Assembly (NCBI RefSeq): GCF_024343575.1
Contig: NZ_RJUA01000022.1
Span: 1 to 36,031, forward strand
Length of the DNA: 36,031 nucleotides
Reading direction: 5' to 3'
From: Lacihabitans sp. LS3-19
GTDB taxonomy: Bacteria > Bacteroidota > Bacteroidia > Cytophagales > Spirosomataceae
Made by a program: the position numbers and the translations under genes. The stretch's first letter is position 1. Every line of letters begins with the position of its first letter. The notes under the pieces are model-generated. The model saw only the letters and a program-made list of their open reading frames with translations. It was not told the DNA's origin and searched no databases. This document shows positions 1 through 8,552 of the stretch, in pieces.

Positions 1-386
1 GTTATCTGGCCTGTGGTTGCATTGATTGTTAAGCCTGCTGGGGCTGAAGTAAATCCGCCACCTGTCGTGCCTGTTATATTTACACTTGCTGGACTGGCTG
101 TGCTACAATACGGTGTGCCGGCATAACTGATAGTGGCACTTGGGTTATTTGTAATCGTTACACTCGTTGTGGCTGTTGCTGAACTACAGCCGCCACTTGC
201 TGCTATCGTGTAGGTTACCGTATAAACACCTGCTGTGCTGCTGCTTGGCGTTATCTGGCCTGTGGTTGCATTGATTGTTAAGCCTGCTGGGGCTGAAGTA
301 AATCCGCCACCTGTCGTGCCTGTTATATTTACACTTGCTGGACTGGCTGTGCTACAATACGGTGTGCCGGCATAACTGATAGTGGC
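1..386 (-). repeat. Tandem Ig-like module repeat, 249-bp period
   Basis: Bases 1-137 are identical to bases 250-386, so the period is 249 bp or 83 codons, in frame with the adhesin. The repeated unit encodes an Ig-like module that begins ATISYAGTPYCS. Base-level identity implies recent duplication or ongoing gene conversion. More copies may follow beyond the left edge. Confidence 0.9.
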
Positions 387-3300
387 CGAAACGTCACACC
401 CCGTCCCCTGAATACTAAAATTATACGGATTCTCATCGGCATCGTCATTCGCAATACTGATTGTAGCGGTACTTGTTCCGCTTGCCGATGGGTCAAACGT
501 AACCTGAAATGTAGTTGTACCGTTAGTAGCCGCCACCGGCGATGTTGGTTGAACATTTACAGAAAAATCTGAAGCATGTGTACCTCCAATTACCACTTTG
601 GGTGTTCCTCCCAATGTCAATGCTCCTGTACCCGTATTTTCAATCGTGAATGTTCTTACCACTGTCCCAGATGCTACATTAGCAGAACCAAAATCACGGT
701 GGTCGTTATTGAGATAGCTAGTTTCACCATCGGCAATATTTGTATTATTACCCTTTAAATTAATTTCTGGACACTGTGCAGCGTTTTGAAACTCATATGG
801 CCCCATATCAGTGATACCGCTATTGAAGGGTCTCAAATTTCCCAAAATATCGGTACTTGAAATACCAATATTTGTACCAGTATTAAGAGCAGGAGAACAA
901 TCTGTCAACTGTAATCCATCGTCAGAGGACTTCCAAATATTATCAACACCATCGGGGTCTGAACTATTTAGAAATATTGGATCAAGACTCGTATTCCCTG
1001 CTCCGGTAAATCCACCTTGGACAGTTGAATATGTTATGCTAGGACTACCAGTCCCCGTCGTATAAACCCCTTGCGTACCACCACCCAAATTGTTATATAT
1101 AATGGTATTTTGTATAGTAGCAGTACTGCTCGAACTGTAGAAACCACCACCAGTAGTAGATGCGGAATTACCAAAAAGAATACTGTTTCTAATGGTTGCG
1201 GTGGAGGAGCTTACATTATATATACCTCCGCCATCTTGAGCCGTATTATTAGTAAAAATTGAGTTGTCAATTGTTCCGGAATAATTACTCAAATATCCAC
1301 CACCACCGCGATTTGCGATATTTGATACATAAATATTTCCAAGTAAACTTGTAGAACCACTCAATATTGAAAGGCCTCCTCCATTGGAGGCAGAATTGAG
1401 GCTAAAGTAACAGTCTGTTATATTACCTGATGTTGAATTATTTTTTACTCCACCCCCACTAAAATCGGTTTTATTTCCTACAAACCTACAATTATGTATA
1501 TTCAAATTGCCAGATTGATTGGTCAATCCTCCACCGCTAGATTGCGAGGCGTTCGATGAAAATGAGGTATTTCGAATTTCAGCATTGTTATCAAAACCAT
1601 AGTTATACATTCCACCACCGGTTGTCAAGGTAAAATTTTCTTTGAAAATACAATTATCTATTAAAATAGCACCTTTATTATAAAATCCAGCTCCATAATC
1701 TCTACTGATATATACACCAGCATAAATATATTGCGACGCTAAATTACCGTTACCTCCTTTTACCGTAAAGCCATCCAACACAGAACCGTTACCATTCCCG
1801 ATTGATAGTAGAACATGATAGGCATTTTCTGCATTATTTGAAAATGTTAAGGTACTTCCACTTCCGCTTACTATATCATCTCCATTGAAATCCCCACTAA
1901 GGATAGTAACATTCGCGACAAAATTCCTCTGAGTAAGCACTGATTCTGTACCCAAGAAACCACCATACATTCCTACTCCATCCTTTAACAAGAATGTAAA
2001 GTCCTTAGAATTACTTGTAGAACCGTTTGGTTCGGTAGTAGGCTTGTAAGTACCTTGTGCTACCCAAATTTGGTTACCACTAACAGATATATTAATAGCA
2101 TCTTGAAGATCCTTTTTTGCAGTAGACCAAGAATAACCATCCCCTGAATTATTTGGTCTGGCACTATTAACATAAATTATATTTGAAGAAATTCCAGTTC
2201 CTTGAATACTAAAATTATAAGGATTTTCATTGGCATCGTCATTCGCGATACTAACTGTAGCTGTACGCGTTCCACTTGCCGATGGGTCAAACGTAACCTG
2301 AAATGTAGTTGTACCGTTAGTAGCCGCCACCGGCGATGATGGTTGAACATTAACAGTAAAATCTGTGGAATGTGTACCTCCAATTACGACTTTGGGTGTT
2401 CCTCCCAATGTCAATGCTCCTGAACCAGTATTTTCAATAGTAAAAGTCCTTACTACAGTCCCCGAAGCTACATTTTGTGAACCAAAATCCGTATGGTCAT
2501 TAGTACTTGGAGTAGCATCTCCATCATCGATGGTTATGCTATTGCCTTTGATGTTGATTTCTGGCGTAGGTGAAACGATGGTTAGCGAAGACGTAGCTGT
2601 TACAGCAGCACAACTACCCGAGGCTGCAATGGTATAAGTTATGGTATAAGTTCCCGCCGTACTAGATCCTGGAGTTATCAAACCTGTATCTCCATTAAGA
2701 CTCAAACCTGCAGGGCTTGATGTAAATGTACCCGTAGGTGTACCCGAGCGATTGACAGCTACTGTACCTCCTGTTGTTAAAAATGGTGAACCTGTGTAAG
2801 AAATGGTCGCTGCTGGTACTTGACAACAAGTTAATGAAGCTGAGGTGACAGTATTGGCTGTTGTACTAAAAGGAACAAAATCAAAATCACCAGTAGAATA
2901 AACCAAACCACTGATGGCAACGGTTTCTTTTCTTAGAGCAACCCCAGTGCCAGCTGGATTTGTTGAATAAGTTGGCCCCGTGGCAGCTCCCCAATAATTA
3001 TTCTCAAAATTATAAAAAGCCAAATTATCAGCCGTGCCGTATGGCCCATTTGGGGCAATCCCAGCCTTGTGTGTTACTCCAAAACTTCCACTCGTAAGAT
3101 TATAAAAATTGTTGTTATTAACAAATGTAAGATTATCCACCGAAGCACTTTCCCAGCCTGCGATATCAATTGCCAAGCCATTATATGAATTCGATACGTC
3201 ATTGTATGTGATATTCTTACCTTTTACATTACTCGAAAGTACCGTAATAGCACCACTTCCAAGACTTTGACCAGTATTGGCATTTGTAATGGTGTTTTGA

Positions 3301-5300
3301 GTGATAAATGCGTTTGTAGGATAAAAACCTGGAGTTCCTGAAGAAAAACCTATCTGAATACCAGAGTCAACTGTACGATGAATTCTGTTGCCAGAAATTG
3401 TAACAGCCCCATCCAAATTAAAGGAGCTACTCATAGATTTATAACCACCGTAGCCATCACTTAAAATACCTGCCCACTTGGTATTATCTATAATATTATC
3501 AGAAATTACAAAGCTGTTTCCTGCTTCTCCCAACCACATTGCGGTTACTGGCAAAGCAGTAGGGCAATCTCCCATTGCATTGTAGAAACCTATATTTTCA
3601 AAATAATTACCTGTTATATCCCATGCTCCACGGTTTGTTGGTACACCTGATGGGCCTCCAGTATCTGTTTTTATTCCGTGACCTCTTGTGTTGCTAATTT
3701 TATTATTGAGGATTTTTACGCTTATTGACACCTGAAATGGATCAAATGATGTATTATTGGTATCCCAAAAACCATTTACCCTTACACTATCCAAATGTAA
3801 GCCTTGTACAATTGAATTATCTGCATTATCCAAATAAATACCATAACCAACCAATCTGGCATCTGAACTACAATGATTGCCTGTTTCAGAAGTTAGCGTA
3901 ATTCTTTTATTTGAAATCTGAAGGTAAAGGTTCATTTGTTGTGCCGAACCTACTATATCGCAATCGTTTGATGTTGCTTCATTCGGATTTCTATATAGCC
4001 CATTCGTTACATACACTATATCATCAAGGGCCGCTGCAGTAATGGCAGTTTGAATATCAGTATACGTGGTAGCCTCCACTGGATAAGTAACTCCATTGAC
4101 CGTAACGGTTGAAGGACGTGTTGCTCCTTGATTATTGACCCAACGTGCTTGTGAGGTATTCTGTCCAACTCCAAGAATACTAAAAGTATAGGCTCCTTCA
4201 TCGCTGTCATTATTATTGATGGTAACAGTTGCCGAGCGATTCCCTGTTGCAGAAGGATCAAATCTTACGCTAAAAGTGGTGCTTCCTCCGGCAGGGATGG
4301 AGAGAGATGGATTTGTAGAAACCGAGAAATCTCCCGAATTAGTACCTGTGATGTTGGGATTACCAGAAAGTGTTAAAGTTCCCGTCCCAGTATTCTCTAT
4401 CTTGAACGTTTGAGTCAACGTTCCACCTGATAAAAAGGCATAACCAAAATAAGTATTATCATCTGAAGTTGGAGATGTATCGCCAGAATTTATTGTAACA
4501 TTTCGTCCTCTTAAGTTGATTTCAGGAGCTGCTGCCACTCCACTTTCCAGCCTAAAATTATCTATCGCCCATTCTTCACTACCACCATTAGATCTAACTG
4601 AAATTTTGATCTTAAGGCTTGTTCCAGTACCTGGAATCATTTTTTCAAATTCAGAAAGGTTTATATCCAGCTCAGAGCCATCACCTATTCCATCACCATT
4701 TGTATCTTCTCTTAATTTTTTGGAGCCTACTGTTGCATCTCCAAAGAAAACCAAAAGATTAGAATAAGAAGCACCATCAATTGCATATTCAACACGAATA
4801 AAATCATTACTGCTTACAAAACCACCTGCCGGGTCAGAGCCTCCCGTGGTACTACCATTATCCCATGCCCCATTTGTATTATTGGCACCAAACAAACCTT
4901 TGAAGTTAATATTGGTCCTTCCTGAAATATTAATATTTGTCCACTCTATTGTTTGTGTTTCATTTCCTAGTCCAAAAGGAGTATCGTGGTCTTCACCCGC
5001 CCAGATGAAAGATCCATTCATCCCGATATAGTTTGCTCCAAAACCAGATACTAAACTTATATCTCCAGAGGTGTTGGTTGAACGTTTAAAATAGGAAGTA
5101 TTGGGTGGACCTCCAGAGCCGCCATTATTTGACGGCGTTCGCGTACTTCCAGCTGCAACATCCGGTGTTGATGAATTTTCAAAATTATCTTGCCAAAAAA
5201 CAGTTTGAGCATGAGTATTTGAATACAGAAAAACAAAAACCATGATGGATAGTGCTCGAAATTCTTTGTTTAATGCTTTAAAAAGTACATCTTTTTTCAT
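1..5300 (-). CDS. Giant modular secreted adhesin-like protein (beta-helix, choice-of-anchor D and Ig-like repeats), 3' end beyond window
   Basis: The frame is open from the ATG at 5300-5298 to base 1 with no stop, about 1766 residues, and its C-terminus lies outside the window. It starts with a long signal peptide (residues 1-31, ending THAQ). The order then is: an N-terminal region (about 32-250) with a Ca-binding-like DTNGDGIGDG motif near residue 200; a choice-of-anchor D module (about 257-385); a parallel beta-helix with many short N/G/T-rich turns (about 388-820); an Ig-like module; a second choice-of-anchor D module (about 907-1040); a second beta-helix with GGG repeats (about 1047-1500); a third D module (about 1509-1638); and the first of two or more nearly identical 83-residue Ig-like repeats. 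Such architectures are typical of large type IX-secreted surface proteins in Bacteroidota. The secretion signal would be C-terminal and is not visible. It lies 112 bp downstream of the beta-helix gene and is probably in the same operon. Substrate or partner is unknown. Confidence 0.9.
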   Translation of the reverse strand, partial: MKKDVLFKALNKEFRALSIMVFVFLYSNTHAQTVFWQDNFENSSTPDVAAGSTRTPSNNGGSGGPPNTSYFKRSTNTSGDISLVSGFGANYIGMNGSFIWAGEDHDTPFGLGNETQTIEWTNINISGRTNINFKGLFGANNTNGAWDNGSTTGGSDPAGGFVSSNDFIRVEYAIDGASYSNLLVFFGDATVGSKKLREDTNGDGIGDGSELDINLSEFEKMIPGTGTSLKIKISVRSNGGSEEWAIDNFRLESGVAAAPEINLRGRNVTINSGDTSPTSDDNTYFGYAFLSGGTLTQTFKIENTGTGTLTLSGNPNITGTNSGDFSVSTNPSLSIPAGGSTTFSVRFDPSATGNRSATVTINNNDSDEGAYTFSILGVGQNTSQARWVNNQGATRPSTVTVNGVTYPVEATTYTDIQTAITAAALDDIVYVTNGLYRNPNEATSNDCDIVGSAQQMNLYLQISNKRITLTSETGNHCSSDARLVGYGIYLDNADNSIVQGLHLDSVRVNGFWDTNNTSFDPFQVSISVKILNNKISNTRGHGIKTDTGGPSGVPTNRGAWDITGNYFENIGFYNAMGDCPTALPVTAMWLGEAGNSFVISDNIIDNTKWAGILSDGYGGYKSMSSSFNLDGAVTISGNRIHRTVDSGIQIGFSSGTPGFYPTNAFITQNTITNANTGQSLGSGAITVLSSNVKGKNITYNDVSNSYNGLAIDIAGWESASVDNLTFVNNNNFYNLTSGSFGVTHKAGIAPNGPYGTADNLAFYNFENNYWGAATGPTYSTNPAGTGVALRKETVAISGLVYSTGDFDFVPFSTTANTVTSASLTCCQVPAATISYTGSPFLTTGGTVAVNRSGTPTGTFTSSPAGLSLNGDTGLITPGSSTAGTYTITYTIAASGSCAAVTATSSLTIVSPTPEINIKGNSITIDDGDATPSTNDHTDFGSQNVASGTVVRTFTIENTGSGALTLGGTPKVVIGGTHSTDFTVNVQPSSPVAATNGTTTFQVTFDPSASGTRTATVSIANDDANENPYNFSIQGTGISSNIIYVNSARPNNSGDGYSWSTAKKDLQDAINISVSGNQIWVAQGTYKPTTEPNGSTSNSKDFTFLLKDGVGMYGGFLGTESVLTQRNFVANVTILSGDFNGDDIVSGSGSTLTFSNNAENAYHVLLSIGNGNGSVLDGFTVKGGNGNLASQYIYAGVYISRDYGAGFYNKGAILIDNCIFKENFTLTTGGGMYNYGFDNNAEIRNTSFSSNASQSSGGGLTNQSGNLNIHNCRFVGNKTDFSGGGVKNNSTSGNITDCYFSLNSASNGGGLSILSGSTSLLGNIYVSNIANRGGGGYLSNYSGTIDNSIFTNNTAQDGGGIYNVSSSTATIRNSILFGNSASTTGGGFYSSSSTATIQNTIIYNNLGGGTQGVYTTGTGSPSITYSTVQGGFTGAGNTSLDPIFLNSSDPDGVDNIWKSSDDGLQLTDCSPALNTGTNIGISSTDILGNLRPFNSGITDMGPYEFQNAAQCPEINLKGNNTNIADGETSYLNNDHRDFGSANVASGTVVRTFTIENTGTGALTLGGTPKVVIGGTHASDFSVNVQPTSPVAATNGTTTFQVTFDPSASGTSTATISIANDDADENPYNFSIQGTGCDVSATISYAGTPYCSTASPASVNITGTTGGGFTSAPAGLTINATTGQITPSSSTAGVYTVTYTIAASGGCSSATATTSVTITNNPSATISYAGTPYCSTASPASVNITGTTGGGFTSAPAGLTINATTGQI

Positions 5301-5302
5301 GA

Positions 5303-5401
5303 TGGTAGAAAAATTAAGGTTTAAAAATATTGTGATAGTTTTCAAAAAAGCAGAGGAAAATTCTCGAAGAGAACTCCCTCCAAATTTCAATCTTTCTACC
5401 A
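5303..5401 (-). other. 9-bp inverted repeat enclosing the adhesin leader
   Basis: TGGTAGAAA at 5303-5311 and TTTCTACCA at 5393-5401 form a perfect 9-bp inverted repeat. It brackets the leader between the stop of the beta-helix gene and the ATG at 5300 of the adhesin. In mRNA the downstream arm would pair right next to the start codon. A small inner hairpin (TTCTC-gaa-GAGAA, 5371-5383) lies within. Any role in translation is only inferred. Confidence 0.35.
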
Positions 5402-5412
5402 CGAAAGGTCTT

Positions 5413-7968
5413 TTAATTGCAGCCTGTTAAAGGTGTTATTTTGGCTTCAAAAACAGCCCCACTATTTACGGTAAAACCACTTCCATTTTGCGGATTTAAT
5501 GAAATGCTATTATTAGCTAAATATTTAATATTGGCACTTGATTGCATTGTATTTGTAGCCACAATTGTATTTGAAGAAGCATATATAGCGTTTCCTGAAA
5601 GAGTTGCAGTTAGATTTAGATTAGTGCCAACAACATTTTGCTGCATTTCATAAGCCCCAACATCTACAAGGTTACCAAAAAGACGTGGAGAATCGGTAAT
5701 ATCTGACATTGCAATTCCTGTATTTGTTCCGACATTCAGTCCAGGTGAAGGTGTTAAACAGAGCGTAAGTGATAGTCCGTCATCGGAAGTAAACAACTTA
5801 TTATCAGCCCCATCTATATCGGTAATGTTCAAAAAAAGTGGGTCAACATCTAAATTATTTCCTCCATCTGTGCCATAATTATTATTCCAAATGGCAGATG
5901 TCAACGAGTTTTGAAGTATTGAAAAACTGCTCGTAATTGTACCTCCCGTTGAGGTAAAATTCCCTCCCGCATAAGGAACAGAATTGTACACAATCGAATT
6001 TACGATTTTGAACTTACCAGCATCTATTTTCAATGATTTACCATAGGTACTATAATTGTTTACAAAAGTTGAATTGACAAAGTCTATAGTACCCGTTGAA
6101 CTCATATTGTTTTGTACAATTATAGCACCACCATACTCTGAGGTATTGTTGTTCATCACTATATTATTTGAATAATGATGGCCTCTTCGAATAAACATGC
6201 CTCCGCCATATTGAGCATAGTTTCCAATAAAGATTGAAGAAAGAACTTTCACCGTATCAATGTAAGGTGTCGATAGATTGTTTTGATATACATTCCCAAA
6301 AAAGCCCCCATAATTTCCAGAAAAAACGCAATTTTGTATTGTAGGAAAAGACGCCGTAATGTTTATAGCCGAGCCTAAATCAGGCGTGACATTTACTCCA
6401 TTTATGGTTTGAGATGGTGAAGTAGTGGTATTACTCTTGGCAGCAGTAAGCGTTATGCCATCTACCAAGGTATTTTTATCGCAATTGGCGATGACTAATA
6501 ATTGATAGACATTATTTCCTTGAATATCGGTGCTTATTTCTGCAATATTATTCCCATCTGTATTTGTATCATTATTGTCGATATCGCCTGAGAAAATTGT
6601 TTTGTTTGTTTTAAAATCCCTTTCGTTCAAGCTGCTTTCAGTTCCAGCAAAACCTCCAAACAGTTTCAAAGCCGTTTTCATGAAAAACACCTTCTGGCGG
6701 GCATTGGCTGGTGAGGTATTGCCTGTAGCGTCGGCATTGGGTTTATAGACTCCAGAAGCTACCCATACGCTATCATAGGGTACCGTTCCGTTAATTACAG
6801 CCTGCAAATTGCCACTCGCATCTGCCCAGGATGTTCCATCGCCTGAGCCTGATGCTACTGTTTTCACATACCATCTGGACCTAGAGCGAGTGTATGAAAA
6901 CGGTACTACATAGGTACAAGTACTTTGAGTAACTTTAACATATAAAGTAAAAACTCCACCTGGCATGGCTACAGGCGTAAAAGTATTAGAGGCATAAGTT
7001 CCAGCCGAAATAGTAGCTGCCTGATCAAAGAAAATACCGTTTATTGTTGTGCTTCCAGCTAAAGTTGAAATTGTAAATAGTGCATTATTAGCAGCATTGT
7101 TATTGATTTGAAGCCTACGGTTGGTATAGGTCGGGTAAGCATTAGCTTTTAATACACCGTTATTTGTAAAACTGCCATTATTATTTAGGTTTCCTAAAAT
7201 TTGCAGCGAACCTGCATTTGTAGAGGTGGCTGAAGTTTGATTAAAAAAGTTACCTGTAACCTTCATTGTGCCACAAGCATAATTATTAAAAGTACTCGTA
7301 GCGTTGTACATCTCAACTTGACCGACAAGTTCTAGGTAGCCATAGTTTTTAAAAACTCCGGGCTGCATAAAAAGCCCAATATTTGTACCTGTACCAGTAA
7401 AAGTAGCCCCTGCGTTATTTGTAAAGCCTGAGCCAGAATTCCCCATACGAACTACATCCCTTCCGCTGGCATTTACTACTCCATTTGTTAAATTATTAAA
7501 AGCCCCAGTTAAAACATTAATTACTGGATTATCGCCATTTGTTAAAGTCGCTGTTCCAGAATTATTGAAAATTCCGGAGTTTACCATTCTAATTACATCA
7601 TTGTCCGTAGCATTAATTGGATTAGTATTTGTAGCTATGAGCGTTCCATTATTATTGAATGTACCCCTCGAAATATAAATGGCATTGCCATTATCTGTTG
7701 AAATGTTTAGCGTAGCTAAACTATTAACGGTAAGCATACTGCCAATTACAGTCAATTGTACACTGCGAACACTAAAACTACCGGAATTAATAACTGGATT
7801 AAAAGTGCTTGTATTTATTATTACGTCGTCAGTACTTGTTGGGACACCACTCGGACTCCAATTTCCATCCGCATTCCAGTCGGTAGTAGTGCCTGCCCAT
7901 GTTTTGGTTTGAGCTTTTAATAAACTCGAAACTCCCAATAGCACAAAAAATAAATAAATTTTTTTCAT
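5413..7968 (-). CDS. Secreted right-handed beta-helix protein with choice-of-anchor Q-like and 3-coathanger-stack C-terminus
   Basis: This 851-residue protein has a signal peptide (MKKIYLFFVLLGVSSLLKAQ). Residues 22-52 carry the WAGTTTDWN...GNWSPSGVP pattern seen at the start of many secreted Bacteroidota repeat proteins. Residues 53-360 hold repeated N/G/T-rich strands. Residues 367-720 look like a pectate-lyase-type right-handed beta-helix entered through 'VWVASGVYKP' and 'LFGGFAGTES'. Residues 740-777 ('PGLNVGTNTG...VDVGAYEM') resemble the choice-of-anchor Q tail. The last ~70 residues (ending FEAKITPLTGCN) match the 3-coathanger stack domain. No lyase catalytic residues stand out, so an adhesive or structural role is as likely as an enzymatic one. 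Its start is 5 bp after the LytTR stop, and the next gene downstream is the giant adhesin. Confidence 0.9.
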   Translation of the reverse strand: MKKIYLFFVLLGVSSLLKAQTKTWAGTTTDWNADGNWSPSGVPTSTDDVIINTSTFNPVINSGSFSVRSVQLTVIGSMLTVNSLATLNISTDNGNAIYISRGTFNNNGTLIATNTNPINATDNDVIRMVNSGIFNNSGTATLTNGDNPVINVLTGAFNNLTNGVVNASGRDVVRMGNSGSGFTNNAGATFTGTGTNIGLFMQPGVFKNYGYLELVGQVEMYNATSTFNNYACGTMKVTGNFFNQTSATSTNAGSLQILGNLNNNGSFTNNGVLKANAYPTYTNRRLQINNNAANNALFTISTLAGSTTINGIFFDQAATISAGTYASNTFTPVAMPGGVFTLYVKVTQSTCTYVVPFSYTRSRSRWYVKTVASGSGDGTSWADASGNLQAVINGTVPYDSVWVASGVYKPNADATGNTSPANARQKVFFMKTALKLFGGFAGTESSLNERDFKTNKTIFSGDIDNNDTNTDGNNIAEISTDIQGNNVYQLLVIANCDKNTLVDGITLTAAKSNTTTSPSQTINGVNVTPDLGSAINITASFPTIQNCVFSGNYGGFFGNVYQNNLSTPYIDTVKVLSSIFIGNYAQYGGGMFIRRGHHYSNNIVMNNNTSEYGGAIIVQNNMSSTGTIDFVNSTFVNNYSTYGKSLKIDAGKFKIVNSIVYNSVPYAGGNFTSTGGTITSSFSILQNSLTSAIWNNNYGTDGGNNLDVDPLFLNITDIDGADNKLFTSDDGLSLTLCLTPSPGLNVGTNTGIAMSDITDSPRLFGNLVDVGAYEMQQNVVGTNLNLTATLSGNAIYASSNTIVATNTMQSSANIKYLANNSISLNPQNGSGFTVNSGAVFEAKITPLTGCN

Positions 7969-7973
7969 AAGAT

Positions 7974-8303
7974 TTAAGCTAAAAGTTTTTGATAAGATTC
8001 TAAAAGTTTTTGTTTCATTCTACGTGATACCATCACACGCTTGTTATTGCTCATTTTTACATAAGGTTCGTTTTCAAGAAAACTAATGTCTGTATAATTA
8101 AGATTTACTACGAAGGACCGATGAGTCCTTACAAATTGATTAGAAAGTCGATTTTGAATCTTGCCTAAAGTTGTGGCAACAATCAGAATTTTACCGTTAT
8201 TAAGGTAAAGCCGGGTGTAATTAGAATCACTTTCTAGTAAAATAATTGAAGACGGATAAAGGCAAATTCGCCCCCCTACATGGACTGTAATTTCATTTTT
8301 CAT
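7974..8303 (-). CDS. Stand-alone LytTR DNA-binding regulator
   Basis: The whole 109-residue product is a LytTR domain, without the usual N-terminal receiver domain. Typical elements are 'ILLESDSNYTRLYLNNGK' (residues 22-39), 'FVRTHRSFVVNLNYT' (57-71) and 'VMVSRRMKQKLLESY' (90-104). The domain binds DNA as a beta-strand fold that contacts pairs of direct repeats about two helical turns apart. Such a pair lies upstream at 8441-8476. Its stop and the ATG of the secreted beta-helix gene are 5 bp apart, so the two are almost certainly co-transcribed. It probably regulates itself and the downstream adhesin genes. With no receiver domain, how it senses a signal is unclear. The neighbouring hybrid kinase has its own AraC output and is not an obvious partner. 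Confidence 0.92.
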   Translation of the reverse strand: MKNEITVHVGGRICLYPSSIILLESDSNYTRLYLNNGKILIVATTLGKIQNRLSNQFVRTHRSFVVNLNYTDISFLENEPYVKMSNNKRVMVSRRMKQKLLESYQKLLA

Positions 8304-8440
8304 GGCAATAAAGTTTTGTTCGAAAAACTAATTTTCGAATTTCATAAAAGAAGTAAGTTGCAAAAAAAAGAATTTTTTCTTTAACCTTTCTCTTACAAAA
8401 AACCGCGTGCAAGTTTGAAAAAAATGAAATAAATGGCTAC

Positions 8441-8476
8441 CTCATTTTCGTCAAAAATTTGCTCATTTTCGTCAAA
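8441..8476 (-). promoter_or_regulatory. Candidate LytTR operator: two direct repeats 21 bp apart
   Basis: CTCATTTTCGTCAAA occurs at 8441-8455 and again at 8462-8476; on the minus strand it reads TTTGACGAAAATGAG. Start-to-start distance is 21 bp, two DNA turns, which is the known geometry of LytTR-family sites (about 9-bp repeats with about 12-bp spacers). The pair lies 138 bp upstream of the LytTR start, in the gap after the kinase gene. Assignment to this regulator is inferred. Confidence 0.6.
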
Positions 8477-8552
8477 TCACTTTTGAAGAGATATAGATTT
8501 TTGATTTTATAAGCTATAAACGATAGGATCAAAAAATAATCGATAATTAGGA

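Noticed and set aside
329-556. Short open frames inside 1-5300 (both strands)
   Set aside because: They are out-of-frame readings of the giant adhesin gene, whose own frame is open from 5300 to 1 and has coherent domains.
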